From the NCBI GenBank assembly GCA_963726775.1, contig CAVSDL010000001.1, positions 1,426,001 to 1,490,000 of the forward strand: 64,000 bases of DNA, written 5' to 3'. Below, piece after piece: positions 33,415 to 41,138 of the stretch. Under the pieces are notes generated by a model. The model was not told the DNA's origin, searched no databases, and saw only the letters and a list, made by a program, of their open reading frames with translations. The position numbers and the translations under genes were made by a program. Each line of letters starts with the position of its first letter. Position 1 is the stretch's first letter. This DNA comes from CAIWHR01 sp963726775 (GTDB lineage Bacteria; Pseudomonadota; Gammaproteobacteria; Burkholderiales; Casimicrobiaceae).

Positions 33415-33594
33415 TTACTTGGCGATCGGGATGCCGACGATTTCCATCACGCCCCACACGATGTAGAGCACGGTGGGCATCGCGATGCCGATGAACAGCA
33501 GCAGGAACGGGTTGTCGAGCAGTTGCTGCATCACCGGGATCGGTTCGTCGTGGATGTCGTCGTTCGGGGTGTCGTTGGTGTTCGCTGTGGCCAT
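33415..33594 (-). CDS. 59-aa single-helix subunit, IIa-like
   Basis: A 59-residue protein: a charged N-terminal half rich in Asn and Asp, then one membrane helix (PFLLLFIGIAMPTVLYIVWG) and a short tail. It is the first gene of the oxidase operon, 40 bases before subunit II. B-family oxidases such as the Thermus ba3 enzyme have a single-helix subunit IIa, which fits size and position. The ATG at 33594 has AGGAG upstream. Below 60 residues it would be missed by common ORF cut-offs. Confidence 0.75.
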   Translation of the reverse strand: MATANTNDTPNDDIHDEPIPVMQQLLDNPFLLLFIGIAMPTVLYIVWGVMEIVGIPIAK

Positions 33595-33737
33595 GGCGCG
33601 AGGCTCCTGGTGATTTTCCGGTGTCGAGTCCGTTCGGACGAGCGCTTGGCGCAGGCGTCCGGGCGGGCGCGTGGCGCGTGCGTCCGGACTTCTGTCCCCG
33701 GTTCGGCGGACTCTACGGCGAGCTATCGCGGGGTAAA

Positions 33738-33751
33738 TTGATGCGCATCAA
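33738..33751. promoter_or_regulatory. Perfect FNR/DNR site between the CuA oxidase operon and ctaA
   Basis: TTGAT-GCGC-ATCAA, a perfect palindrome in a 232-base divergent promoter region. It is 144 bases before the 59-aa subunit gene and 76 bases before ctaA, so one site could drive both transcripts. Confidence 0.85.
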
Positions 33752-33826
33752 GAATTTCCGGTCGGGGTGGAACTCAATCGTGTTTCCTTGACCGCCGGGT
33801 GCGGCGCGCATGTGCGCCATGGCAAA

Positions 33827-34922
33827 ATGCGCGTCATGCGCCCGCCTGGTCTCGCATTTTCCGCAACATTGCGCGATCCCGATGCCGCGTCGCCATTGCG
33901 CGCCGCGGCAAACGGACGAATCGCCGCATGGCTGTTCGCCTGCTGCGTACTGGTGTTCGCGATGATCGTCGTCGGCGGCGTCACGCGGCTCACCCACTCG
34001 GGCCTGTCGATCGTCGAGTGGCAGCCGATCGTCGGCACCCTGCCGCCGCTGTCCGACGCGCAATGGGGCGAGACGTTCGCGAAATACCAGCTGACGCCCG
34101 AATACCGGAAGGTCAATCAGGGGATGAGCCTCGCCGAATTCAAGGGCATCTTCTGGTGGGAGTACTTCCATCGGCTGCTCGGGCGCGCAATAGGCGCCGT
34201 GTTCCTTGTTCCCCTGTTGTGGTTCGTCGCGCGCCGCCAGATCCCGCCCGGATACGCGTCGAAGACTCTTCGGCATCTTCGTGCTCGGCGGGCTGCAGGG
34301 CGCGATGGGCTGGTACATGGTGAAAAGCGGGCTCGTCGACGACCCGCGCGTCTCGCAGTTCCGGCTGACCGCGCATCTGGGGCTGGCGTTGGCGATCTTT
34401 GCCGCAATGTTCTGGGCCGGGTTGTCGCTCGTCTACCCGCAGCGCGCGACGCTGTCGGCGCCGCCGCAGCGCACGGCGCGGGCGTGGGCTTTCGCGCTCG
34501 CGGCGCTCGTGTTCCTGATGGCGCTCTCCGGCGGCTTCGTCGCGGGAATCCGGGCCGGCCTGGCGTACAACACGTTTCCGCTGATGAACGGCGACCTCGT
34601 TCCCCCCGAGATCCTGATGCTCGAGCCCTGGTGGAAGAACTTCTTCTGGAACATGGCGACCGTCCAGTTCGATCATCGGCTTTTCGCCTGGCTGCTTGCG
34701 GTACTCGTGCCGGCGCTGTGGTGGAAGATGCGGGCCGTGGAAGGCCTGCCAGCGCGCGGCCGTTCCGGCGGAAATTTGCTGCTGGCGCTCCTCGCTTTGC
34801 AGATTGCGCTCGGAATCGCGACGCTTCTGCTCGTCGTTCCGGTGCCGCTTGCGGCCGCCCACCAGGGTGGTGCGGTTTTCGTTTTCGCGGCGGCGCTCAA
34901 CGTCGCGCACGCGCTGCGCTAG
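33827..34922 (+). pseudogene. ctaA: Heme A synthase (CtaA/COX15), single-base frameshift
   Basis: Two frames joined near 34265 encode about 364 residues of a full-length CtaA. The first part has the family motifs GGVTRLTHSGLSIVEW and WWEYFHRLLGRAIG (heme His); the second has FGIFVLGGLQGAMGWYMVKSG, RLTAHLGLAL and QFDHRLFAWLL, again with heme ligands. One extra A between AAG and CTC (near 34265) breaks the frame; the surrounding CGAAGACTCTTCG is nearly palindromic. The gene is divergent from the CuA oxidase operon and shares its FNR/DNR-type site. The start may be 33827 or 33836. If the extra base is an error, this is a normal ctaA serving the adjacent oxidase. Confidence 0.85.
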
Positions 34923-34947
34923 CAATCCTGCAGAGGTTCCTTTTCTC

Positions 34948-34961
34948 TTGATGCGCGTCAA
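34948..34961. promoter_or_regulatory. FNR/DNR site before the DUF2249 gene
   Basis: TTGAT-GCGC-GTCAA, 9 of 10 matches. If the site is centred at -41.5, transcription starts near 34996 and the ATG at 35038 follows after a leader of about 42 bases. Confidence 0.7.
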
Positions 34962-35037
34962 GGAGCGCGGCCAGCGCACTCCGAACAATGGCGCGATGAA
35001 ATCGAAGACGGCATCAGGCTTCCGCGCAAGGGACGGC

Positions 35038-35274
35038 ATGACGTCGCGCAACGTCACTCTCGACGTGCGCGGCATGTCCCCGCCGGAGCCGATCGAGCGG
35101 GTGCTGGAGACGATCGACGACTTCGGGCCGGGCGATCGCCTGGTGCTCGTCATCGACTGCATGCCGCAGCCGCTGTTCCGGATCCTCGAGCGCAACGGCT
35201 ACGGGCACCGCGAGGAACCGGGAGTCGATTCGCTTTACAAGATCACGATCTGGCGGAAGCCCGACGCCGAATGA
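35038..35274 (+). CDS. DUF2249 domain protein
   Basis: A 78-residue soluble protein covering a DUF2249 domain: LDVRGMSPPEPIERVLETID at the start, LVLVIDCMPQPLFRIL in the middle and a terminal SLYKITIWRKP. The fold resembles SirA/TusA. DUF2249 genes often accompany nitric oxide and denitrification genes (nor, nnrS, hemerythrin), but their biochemical role is not established. I chose the ATG at 35038 (AAGGGA upstream); an in-frame ATG at 34996 would coincide with the predicted transcription start. The FNR/DNR-type site supports co-regulation with denitrification. Confidence 0.8.
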   Translation: MTSRNVTLDVRGMSPPEPIERVLETIDDFGPGDRLVLVIDCMPQPLFRILERNGYGHREEPGVDSLYKITIWRKPDAE

Positions 35275-35302
35275 TGAGCCTCGCGTCCTTGCGCATGCCG
35301 CG

Positions 35303-36277
35303 ATGGCGGATGGAGCGTATGCGCCGATGGTGCTGAAGCGCTCAGCGCCGATCCGGCGCATCGGGACGAACGCCGCAGGGCGCCGGGAATTCGGCGCGGC
35401 TGCTGCGCAGCAGTCGTTCACCGCGATGCTTGCCGGCGAAGTTCCGCCGGACGAACGGGATTACCTGCCGATCGCGATCGCGGGCGGCGAATTGGCGCGA
35501 GCCCGGACGATCGGGTATCTGCGCGCGCTCGAAGCACGCACCGTACGCCTCGTCGCGTCACCGAGCCGTCCTCGGCCGATCGTGCTGCCCGCCTGTTGCG
35601 GAACCCGCCGGCAGCCCAACCTGACCGCGCTCATCGCGTTGCTGCTGCAGCGTTATGGGGTTCCCGTTCTGGTGCACGGCAATCCGGACCGTGTTCCGGG
35701 GCACGTGACGACCGCCGATGTGCTGTGCGAACTCGGGATCGAGCCCGCCGTGAATCGGGAGGATGCGCAGACGCGCCTCGCCCGCGACAATTTTGCGTTC
35801 CTGCCGGTGGACGTGCTCGTGCCGGGACTCGCGCGCCTTCTGCGCTGCCGAGGCGATGAGCGGGCAAGACCGACGCTCCACGTGCTCGCAAGACTGATCG
35901 ATCCGTTCGGCGGCGATGGCTACCGCGTCGTCAGCGCCGTGGACGCCGGCGAACTTGCGCGCGTGCGAGAACTGCTGGTCTTCCTCCGCGCCGACGGATT
36001 GCTGCTGCCTGGCACCGAAGGCGAGCCCTTTGCGAATCCGTCCGCGCCGGCGCCGATCGAGCGCTTTGCGGCGGGCGTCGGCAGCGTGTGCGCCGAAGCC
36101 GAAGACGCCGGCACTCCCCATGCGTCGATACCGCTGCCGGCACCTGACGCCACCGCCACCGCAGCATGGATCGCGCAGGTACTCGTGGGAACTCAACCGG
36201 TGCCGGCGCCCATCGTCGCTCAGTTGGCGTGCTGCCTGGACGGCGCGCGGCGGACCCGTCAGGCGGCGGGCGTTTAG
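35303..36277 (+). CDS. TrpD2/YbiB-like phosphoribosyltransferase-fold protein
   Basis: A 324-residue protein related to anthranilate phosphoribosyltransferase (TrpD) of the YbiB/TrpD2 group. Recognisable segments are LLLQRYGVPVLVHGNPD (about residues 112-128), NFAFLPVDVLVPGLARLL (about 161-178) and HVLARLIDPFGGDGYR (about 193-208). YbiB proteins bind nucleic acid and lack the biosynthetic activity of TrpD, so a role in tryptophan synthesis is unlikely. It follows the DUF2249 gene by 28 bases and ends with a 4-base overlap against the convergent nirE gene; the same neighbourhood with a siroheme methyltransferase occurs in other betaproteobacteria, as I recall. Confidence 0.75.
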   Translation: MADGAYAPMVLKRSAPIRRIGTNAAGRREFGAAAAQQSFTAMLAGEVPPDERDYLPIAIAGGELARARTIGYLRALEARTVRLVASPSRPRPIVLPACCGTRRQPNLTALIALLLQRYGVPVLVHGNPDRVPGHVTTADVLCELGIEPAVNREDAQTRLARDNFAFLPVDVLVPGLARLLRCRGDERARPTLHVLARLIDPFGGDGYRVVSAVDAGELARVRELLVFLRADGLLLPGTEGEPFANPSAPAPIERFAAGVGSVCAEAEDAGTPHASIPLPAPDATATAAWIAQVLVGTQPVPAPIVAQLACCLDGARRTRQAAGV

Positions 36278-37167
36278 TCCGCTCCACCCAACACGGCCGC
36301 GGTGCGTTGGTCCGGGCGCGCAACCGTTGCCGGGTCGAACCACGCAAACGCGTGCTGCAGCTTCACGACGTCGCCGATGACGATGAGCGTCGGGGCCACG
36401 AGCTGCGCGTCGGCCGCGAGGCGCGGCAGGTCGGCAATCCTACCGCTCACCACGCGCTGGTTCACTGTGGTGCCCTGCTGGATCACGGCGGCGGGTGTTG
36501 TCGCCGGCAGGCCGTGCGCGATCAACTCGCGCGCGAGGATCGGCAATCCCTGCAATCCCATGTAGACGACGACCGTCTGTCCGGGGCGCGCGAGCGCAGT
36601 CCAGTCGAGATTCATCGAGCCGTCCTTGAGATGCCCGGTAACGAGCGTCACCGCGTGCGCGTGATCGCGATGCGTGAGCGGAATGCCTGCGTACGCGGCT
36701 ATTCCCGACGCGGCGGTGATCCCCGGCACCACTTCGAACGGAATGCCGTGACTGCGTAGCGTCTCTATTTCCTCGCCGCCACGACCGAATATGAACGGGT
36801 CGCCGCCCTTGAGCCGCACCACGCGCCTGCCTTCGCGCGCGAGCCGGACGAGCAGGGCGCTGATCTCGTCCTGCGGCAGCGTGTGGTTCGCGCGCGCCTT
36901 GCCGACGTAGATTCTCCGTGCGTCACCGCGCGCGAGCTTCAGGATGTCGGCGCCGACCAGCCGGTCGTACACCAGGACGTCTCCCAGCGCGATGAGCTTT
37001 GCCGCGCGCAGGGTCAGGAGGTCCGGATTTCCCGGTCCGGCACCGACCAGATAAACGATGCCTGAACCCGTCGCCGCCGCTTCGGTGTCGGCGGCGCGGA
37101 TCGCGTAGAGGCGCGGTCGGAAGGCTATTTTCGCTCCCGTCTTGCCATCGAATCCAGATCCGTCCAT
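36274..37167 (-). CDS. nirE: Uroporphyrinogen III methyltransferase, NirE type
   Basis: A 297-residue SUMT that makes precorrin-2, the branch point to heme d1 and siroheme. Motifs: VYLVGAGPGNPDLLTL (about residues 38-53), VRLKGGDPFIFGRGGEE (about 115-131) and VVPGITAASGIAAYAGIPLTH (about 145). A single SUMT domain without a siroheme-synthase part fits NirE/CobA rather than CysG. The ATG at 37167 has GGAG upstream; the frame is open to 37260. It is divergent from nirS, sharing a promoter region with a weak FNR/DNR-like site, so it likely supplies the heme d1 pathway. Confidence 0.9.
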   Translation of the reverse strand: MDGSGFDGKTGAKIAFRPRLYAIRAADTEAAATGSGIVYLVGAGPGNPDLLTLRAAKLIALGDVLVYDRLVGADILKLARGDARRIYVGKARANHTLPQDEISALLVRLAREGRRVVRLKGGDPFIFGRGGEEIETLRSHGIPFEVVPGITAASGIAAYAGIPLTHRDHAHAVTLVTGHLKDGSMNLDWTALARPGQTVVVYMGLQGLPILARELIAHGLPATTPAAVIQQGTTVNQRVVSGRIADLPRLAADAQLVAPTLIVIGDVVKLQHAFAWFDPATVARPDQRTAAVLGGAD

Positions 37168-37263
37168 CGCGGTCGCTCCGTGTGCGTCGACGGGCCCGCG
37201 CGCAATGCGCCCGGCGGCCTCGGCGAATGCAGGGAATTCTGGGACGCGCGCGTCCCGCAATCC

Positions 37264-37277
37264 TTAACTTCCATCAA
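37264..37277. promoter_or_regulatory. Degenerate FNR/DNR site between nirE and nirS
   Basis: TTAAC-TTCC-ATCAA has a perfect right half and 8 of 10 matches. It lies 97 bases before nirE and 103 bases before nirS, suitably placed for both. A NO-responsive DNR-type control of nirS is the rule in denitrifiers. Confidence 0.5.
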
Positions 37278-37379
37278 GGAACAGCCCCCCGTGCCGGCGC
37301 ATCCTTCGACGCCAGTGCGGGTCGCGCCTGTCATCCGGTTCGAGCCCGCGTGCCCTTGTCCATGCCTGAGGAGCGCAAC

Positions 37380-39107
37380 GTGATACGTCGAATTGCCACT
37401 GCAGTGTTCGCCATCGCCCTGCTGCCGTTCGTGGCGGGCGGGACATTCGCGCAGGAAAAGAAGCCCGAGGACGCGCACCCCGGGGCGGAACTCCGGTATC
37501 AGGCGGGCGGGTCGCCGCTGGCGCAGGAGGACATGCACCAGGACATCAACCCCAAGGCGCCGCTGATGTCGAAGGCCGAATTCGACAAGGCGCGGCAAAT
37601 CTATTTCGAGCGCTGCGCCGGCTGTCACGGCGTATTGCGCAAGGGCGCGACCGGCAAGGCGCTGACGCCCGACATCACCCTCGACAAGGGCGGCGAGTAC
37701 CTCAAAGTGTTCATAAAGTACGGCTCGCCCGCGGGCATGCCGAACTGGGGCACGTCGGGCGAGCTCTCCGATGCCGACGTCGACCTGATGGCTCGCTACG
37801 TGCAGCAGACGCCGCCGCAGCCGCCCGAGTACGGGATGAAGGAAATGGAGGCGTCGTGGAAGGTTCTTCTTCCGGTTGACAAGCGGCCGAAGAAACCGAT
37901 GAACAAGTACAACCTCGCCAATCTCTTCTCGGTCACGCTGCGCGACTCGGGCGAGGTGGCGCTGATCGATGGCGACACCAAGAAGATCATCAACATCGTG
38001 AAGACCGGCTACGCCGTGCACATCTCGCGTCTTTCCGCGTCGGGACGCTACCTCTACGTGATCGGACGCGACGCGAAGATCAACCTGATCGATCTCTGGC
38101 TGGAAAAGCCCGACAACGTTGCCGAGATCAAGATCGGCCTCGAGGCGCGCTCGGTGGAGACTTCGAAGTACAAGGGATACGAGGACAGGTACGCGATCGC
38201 CGGTTCGTACTGGCCGCCGCAGTTCGTGATCATGGACGGCGACACGCTGAAGCCGCTCAAGATCGCGTCGACGCGCGGCATGACCGTCGATCCGCAGGAA
38301 TACCACCCCGAGCCGCGCGTGGCGTCGATCGTCGCATCGCACTACCACCCCGAGTTCATCGTCAACTCGAAGGAAACCGGCAAGATCAACCTGGTGAATT
38401 ACGAGGACCTGAAGAACCTGAAGATCACCAGCATCGACTCGGCGCGGTTTCTGCACGACGGCGGATTCGATGCGACCGGGCGCTACTTCCTGGTCGCGGC
38501 GAACGCGTCGAACAAGATCGCGGTGGTCGACACCAAGGACAACAAGCTGGCGGCGCTGATCGACGTGGGCAAGACGCCGCACCCGGGACGCGGCGCCAAT
38601 TTCGTCGACCCCAAGTTCGGTCCGGTGTGGTCGACCGGCCACCTGGGTGACGAAACGATTTCGCTGATCGGCACCGATCCGGTCAAGCACAAGGCGAATG
38701 CGTGGAAGGTCGTGCGCACGCTGAAGGGCCAGGGCGGCGGATCGCTGTTCATCAAGACGCATCCGAAATCCACGAACCTGTGGGTGGATACGCCGCTCAA
38801 CCCCGACGCGAAAATCAGCCAGTCGATCGCGGTGTACGACATCAACAACCTCGACAGGCCGTTCGAAGTGCTGCCGATCGCCGAATGGGCGGGCTTGGGC
38901 GAAGGCGCCAAGCGGGTCGTGCAGCCCGAGTACAACCGGGCCGGCGACGAGGTATGGTTCTCGGTGTGGAGCGCCAAGAACCAGCAGTCCGCGCTGGTCG
39001 TCGTCGATGACAGGACCCGCAAGCTGAAGGCGGTGCTCAAGGATCCGAAGCTGATCACGCCCACCGGCAAGTTCAATGTCTACAACACGCAGCACGACGT
39101 CTACTGA
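37380..39107 (+). CDS. nirS: Cytochrome cd1 nitrite reductase
   Basis: A 575-residue periplasmic enzyme that reduces nitrite to NO. A signal peptide ends near GGTFAQ. The cytochrome c domain has C79-A-G-C-H83. The eight-bladed d1 propeller carries the proximal heme d1 His214 (YAVHISR) and the active-site His pair, one in ASHYHPEF (321/323) and H359 in RFLHDGG, matching H200, H327 and H369 of the Pseudomonas enzyme. The GTG at 37380 has a perfect GAGGAG site and begins a good signal peptide; an ATG six codons upstream lacks one. It heads the nirSMCF(DL)GHJN operon. Confidence 0.97.
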   Translation: MIRRIATAVFAIALLPFVAGGTFAQEKKPEDAHPGAELRYQAGGSPLAQEDMHQDINPKAPLMSKAEFDKARQIYFERCAGCHGVLRKGATGKALTPDITLDKGGEYLKVFIKYGSPAGMPNWGTSGELSDADVDLMARYVQQTPPQPPEYGMKEMEASWKVLLPVDKRPKKPMNKYNLANLFSVTLRDSGEVALIDGDTKKIINIVKTGYAVHISRLSASGRYLYVIGRDAKINLIDLWLEKPDNVAEIKIGLEARSVETSKYKGYEDRYAIAGSYWPPQFVIMDGDTLKPLKIASTRGMTVDPQEYHPEPRVASIVASHYHPEFIVNSKETGKINLVNYEDLKNLKITSIDSARFLHDGGFDATGRYFLVAANASNKIAVVDTKDNKLAALIDVGKTPHPGRGANFVDPKFGPVWSTGHLGDETISLIGTDPVKHKANAWKVVRTLKGQGGGSLFIKTHPKSTNLWVDTPLNPDAKISQSIAVYDINNLDRPFEVLPIAEWAGLGEGAKRVVQPEYNRAGDEVWFSVWSAKNQQSALVVVDDRTRKLKAVLKDPKLITPTGKFNVYNTQHDVY

Positions 39108-39117
39108 CAAGGGGGCA

Positions 39118-39444
39118 ATGGCGATGAAAGCGCATTTGATTGCAGTGGCCGTCGGCGCCGCGCTGGCGGTGGCGCTGTCCGCGCCCGTACGGGCCGACGA
39201 GGCGGGCGAGAAACTCGCCAAGGACAAGGGTTGCACGGCTTGTCACACTCTCGACAAGAAGCTGGTCGGCCCTCCCTACAAGGATGTCGCGAAGAAGTAC
39301 AAGGGTGATGCGGGAGCAGCCGCCAAGCTCGCGGAGAAAGTCATCAAGGGCGGGCAGGGAGTCTGGGGACCGATTCCGATGCCGCCGAACAAGGTGAACG
39401 AGGACGAGGCGAAGAAGCTAGTTGCGTACGTTCTCGCGTTGTAG
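39118..39444 (+). CDS. nirM: Cytochrome c-551/c8-type electron donor
   Basis: A 108-residue periplasmic monoheme cytochrome c. Signal peptide to about residue 26 (PVRADEAG), heme motif CTACH (residues about 38-42) and Met axial ligand in WGPIPMPPNKV (about 86). This is the small class I type (c-551) that donates electrons to NirS. AAGGGGG lies six bases before the ATG at 39118, and another ATG follows two codons later. It starts 10 bases after nirS. Confidence 0.92.
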   Translation: MAMKAHLIAVAVGAALAVALSAPVRADEAGEKLAKDKGCTACHTLDKKLVGPPYKDVAKKYKGDAGAAAKLAEKVIKGGQGVWGPIPMPPNKVNEDEAKKLVAYVLAL

Positions 39445-39463
39445 GCAGGCGCAGGATTCCATC

Positions 39464-39850
39464 GTGAAGCATGCCGCCCGACTGGCTCTCGCCGTGCTTG
39501 CGGCGTCGGGGCCGGGCGCAACGGTGGCGGCCGGCGGCGTGCCGAGCCTGGCGACGTCATTTGCCTTTGCGCTCGACGCATCGACGGCGCCCTGGCCGGA
39601 GCGCCAGCGCGAACTCCTCCGGCTGTTGAAACAGGACTGCGGTTCCTGCCACGGGATGCGCCTGACCGGAGGTCTCGGTCCGGCGCTCACGCCCGAGGCG
39701 CTGAGAACAAAACCGGCTGCAAGCCTGGTCGCGACCATCGTGTCCGGCCGACCCGGGACCGCAATGCCGCCGTGGCGGCGCTTCCTGTCCGAGGCGGAGG
39801 CCGAATGGCTCGTCGCCCGGATGGTGTTGGGCGATACCGATGTGCGCTAA
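39464..39850 (+). CDS. nirC: Cytochrome c55x, NirC
   Basis: A 128-residue periplasmic cytochrome c. Signal sequence to about residue 22, heme motif CGSCHGMRLTGGLGPALTP (heme Cys near residue 59) and a likely Met ligand in GTAMPPW (about 99), both typical of NirC. NirC can donate electrons to NirS and takes part in heme d1 assembly or NirN electron transfer. GTG start at 39464 with AGGA upstream. Its last 11 bases overlap the nirF reading frame, and the repeat element begins only about 24 bases after its stop. Confidence 0.88.
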   Translation: MKHAARLALAVLAASGPGATVAAGGVPSLATSFAFALDASTAPWPERQRELLRLLKQDCGSCHGMRLTGGLGPALTPEALRTKPAASLVATIVSGRPGTAMPPWRRFLSEAEAEWLVARMVLGDTDVR

Positions 39851-41137
39851 GTCGAGCAGCAAGTTCAAGGTCTCGAACCGCAGAGGACACCGAGTACGCA
39901 GAGAATCCCTTGAGGACGGGAGAGTCTCATGCCAGAACCTCTCCTTCCTTTCTCTGTGCTCTCTGTATTCTCTGTGGCTCGTGCTTTTCTGCATCGCCGG
40001 CGGCGCTGCGCCCGCGATCGCGCAATTCCGTGGCACCGGCGATCTGGGCGTGGTGATCGAACGCGCCGCCGGGCGCGTGCAGGTCATCGACACGACCGCG
40101 CGGACGAGCCTCGCGACGATCGACGGCCTGGGCGATCTCTCGCACGCGTCGGTGGTCTTCTCCCGCGACGGCCGCTACGCGTACGTCTTCGGACGCGACG
40201 GCGGCCTCACCAAGGTCGATCTTCTCGCGCAGCGCATCGAGCGCCGCGTCCTGCAGGCGGGCAACTCGATTGGCGGCGCGATCAGCCAGGACGGCCGCGT
40301 CGTCGCCGCGCAGAATTACACGCCCGGCGGGATCAAGCTGTTCGACGCGAACACGCTCGACCTGTTGTCCGAAGTTCGCGCGACGCCCGGGCCCGATGGC
40401 GTGCCGTCGAAGGTGGTCGGGCTCGCCGACGCGCCGGGCGGACAATTCGTCGCCAGCCTGTTCGACGCCGGCGAGATCTGGGTGATCGATGCATCGAATC
40501 CGCGCGCACCGCAGGTCCGGAAATTCACCAACATCGGCAAGCAACCGTACGACGGTCTCGTCACGCCCGACGGCCGCTGGTACATCGCGGGCCTGTTCGG
40601 CGAAGACGGGCTTGCGCTGCTCGATCTCTGGCATCCGGAGCGCGGAGTAAAGCGGATCCTCGACCACTACGGCAAAGGCGAGGAAAAGCTGCCCGTCTAC
40701 AAGATGCCGCACCTGCGCGGCTGGGCAATCGCCGCCGGCTACGCGTTCCTGCCCGGCGATCGGGCGCAACGAGGTGCTGGTCGTCGACACACGCGGCTGG
40801 AACGAAGTCGCGCGCATCGCGGTGGCCGGACAGCCGGTGTTCGTGATCGCGCGGCCCGACGCGCGGCAGGTGTGGGTCAACTTCGCGTTCCCCGACAACG
40901 GGAGGGTGCAGGTGATCGACGCCGAGTCGCGCACCGTCGTGAAGACGCTGGAGCCGGGCCGAGGCCGTACTGCACCTCGAATTCACGCCGCGCGGCGAAG
41001 GGGTCTGGATCTCGGCGCGCGACGACAACAAGGTCATCGTCTACGACACGGCGACGCTGCTGCCGGTCGCCGCGCTGGCGGTCGACAGCCCGTCGGGAAT
41101 CTTCTTCACGTCGCGCGCGGCGCGGATGGGATTCTGA
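39840..41137 (+). pseudogene. nirF: Heme d1 biosynthesis protein NirF, two single-base frameshifts
   Basis: Three consecutive frames encode a full NirF, a periplasmic propeller protein that takes part in the last steps of heme d1 synthesis (dihydro-heme d1). The first part runs from GTGDLGVVIERAAGRVQVID to AAGYAFLP, the second from AIGRNEVLVVDTRGW to TLEPGR, the third from AVLHLEFTPRGEGVW to the stop. Extra bases lie near 40755 and 40963. The start is uncertain: the ATG at 39840 overlaps nirC, and the hydrophobic signal-like segment (LSLCSLYSLWLVLFCIAGG) is encoded by the right arm of a repeat element. A GTG at 39981 is a weak alternative. Errors in sequencing would restore the gene. Confidence 0.87.
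39874..39981. repeat. CCACAGAG inverted-repeat element, copy 2
   Basis: About 108 bases with imperfect inverted arms: GAACCGCAGAGGACACCGAG on the left, and on the right CTGTGCTCTCTG followed by TATTCTCTGTGGCTC. The arms match the element at 16417-16601, but the centres differ. It lies across the nirC-nirF junction, and its right arm is read as codons of the nirF signal region. Confidence 0.7.
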
Positions 41138-41138
41138 C

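Noticed and set aside
37125..39236. 703-codon minus-strand frame opposite nirS
   Set aside because: Shadow of nirS; no recognisable domain and it would cross the nirE/nirS promoter.
40755..40963. Programmed frameshifting in nirF
   Set aside because: No slippery heptamer or following pseudoknot is visible, two shifts would be needed in the same gene, and similar single extra bases occur in two other genes.
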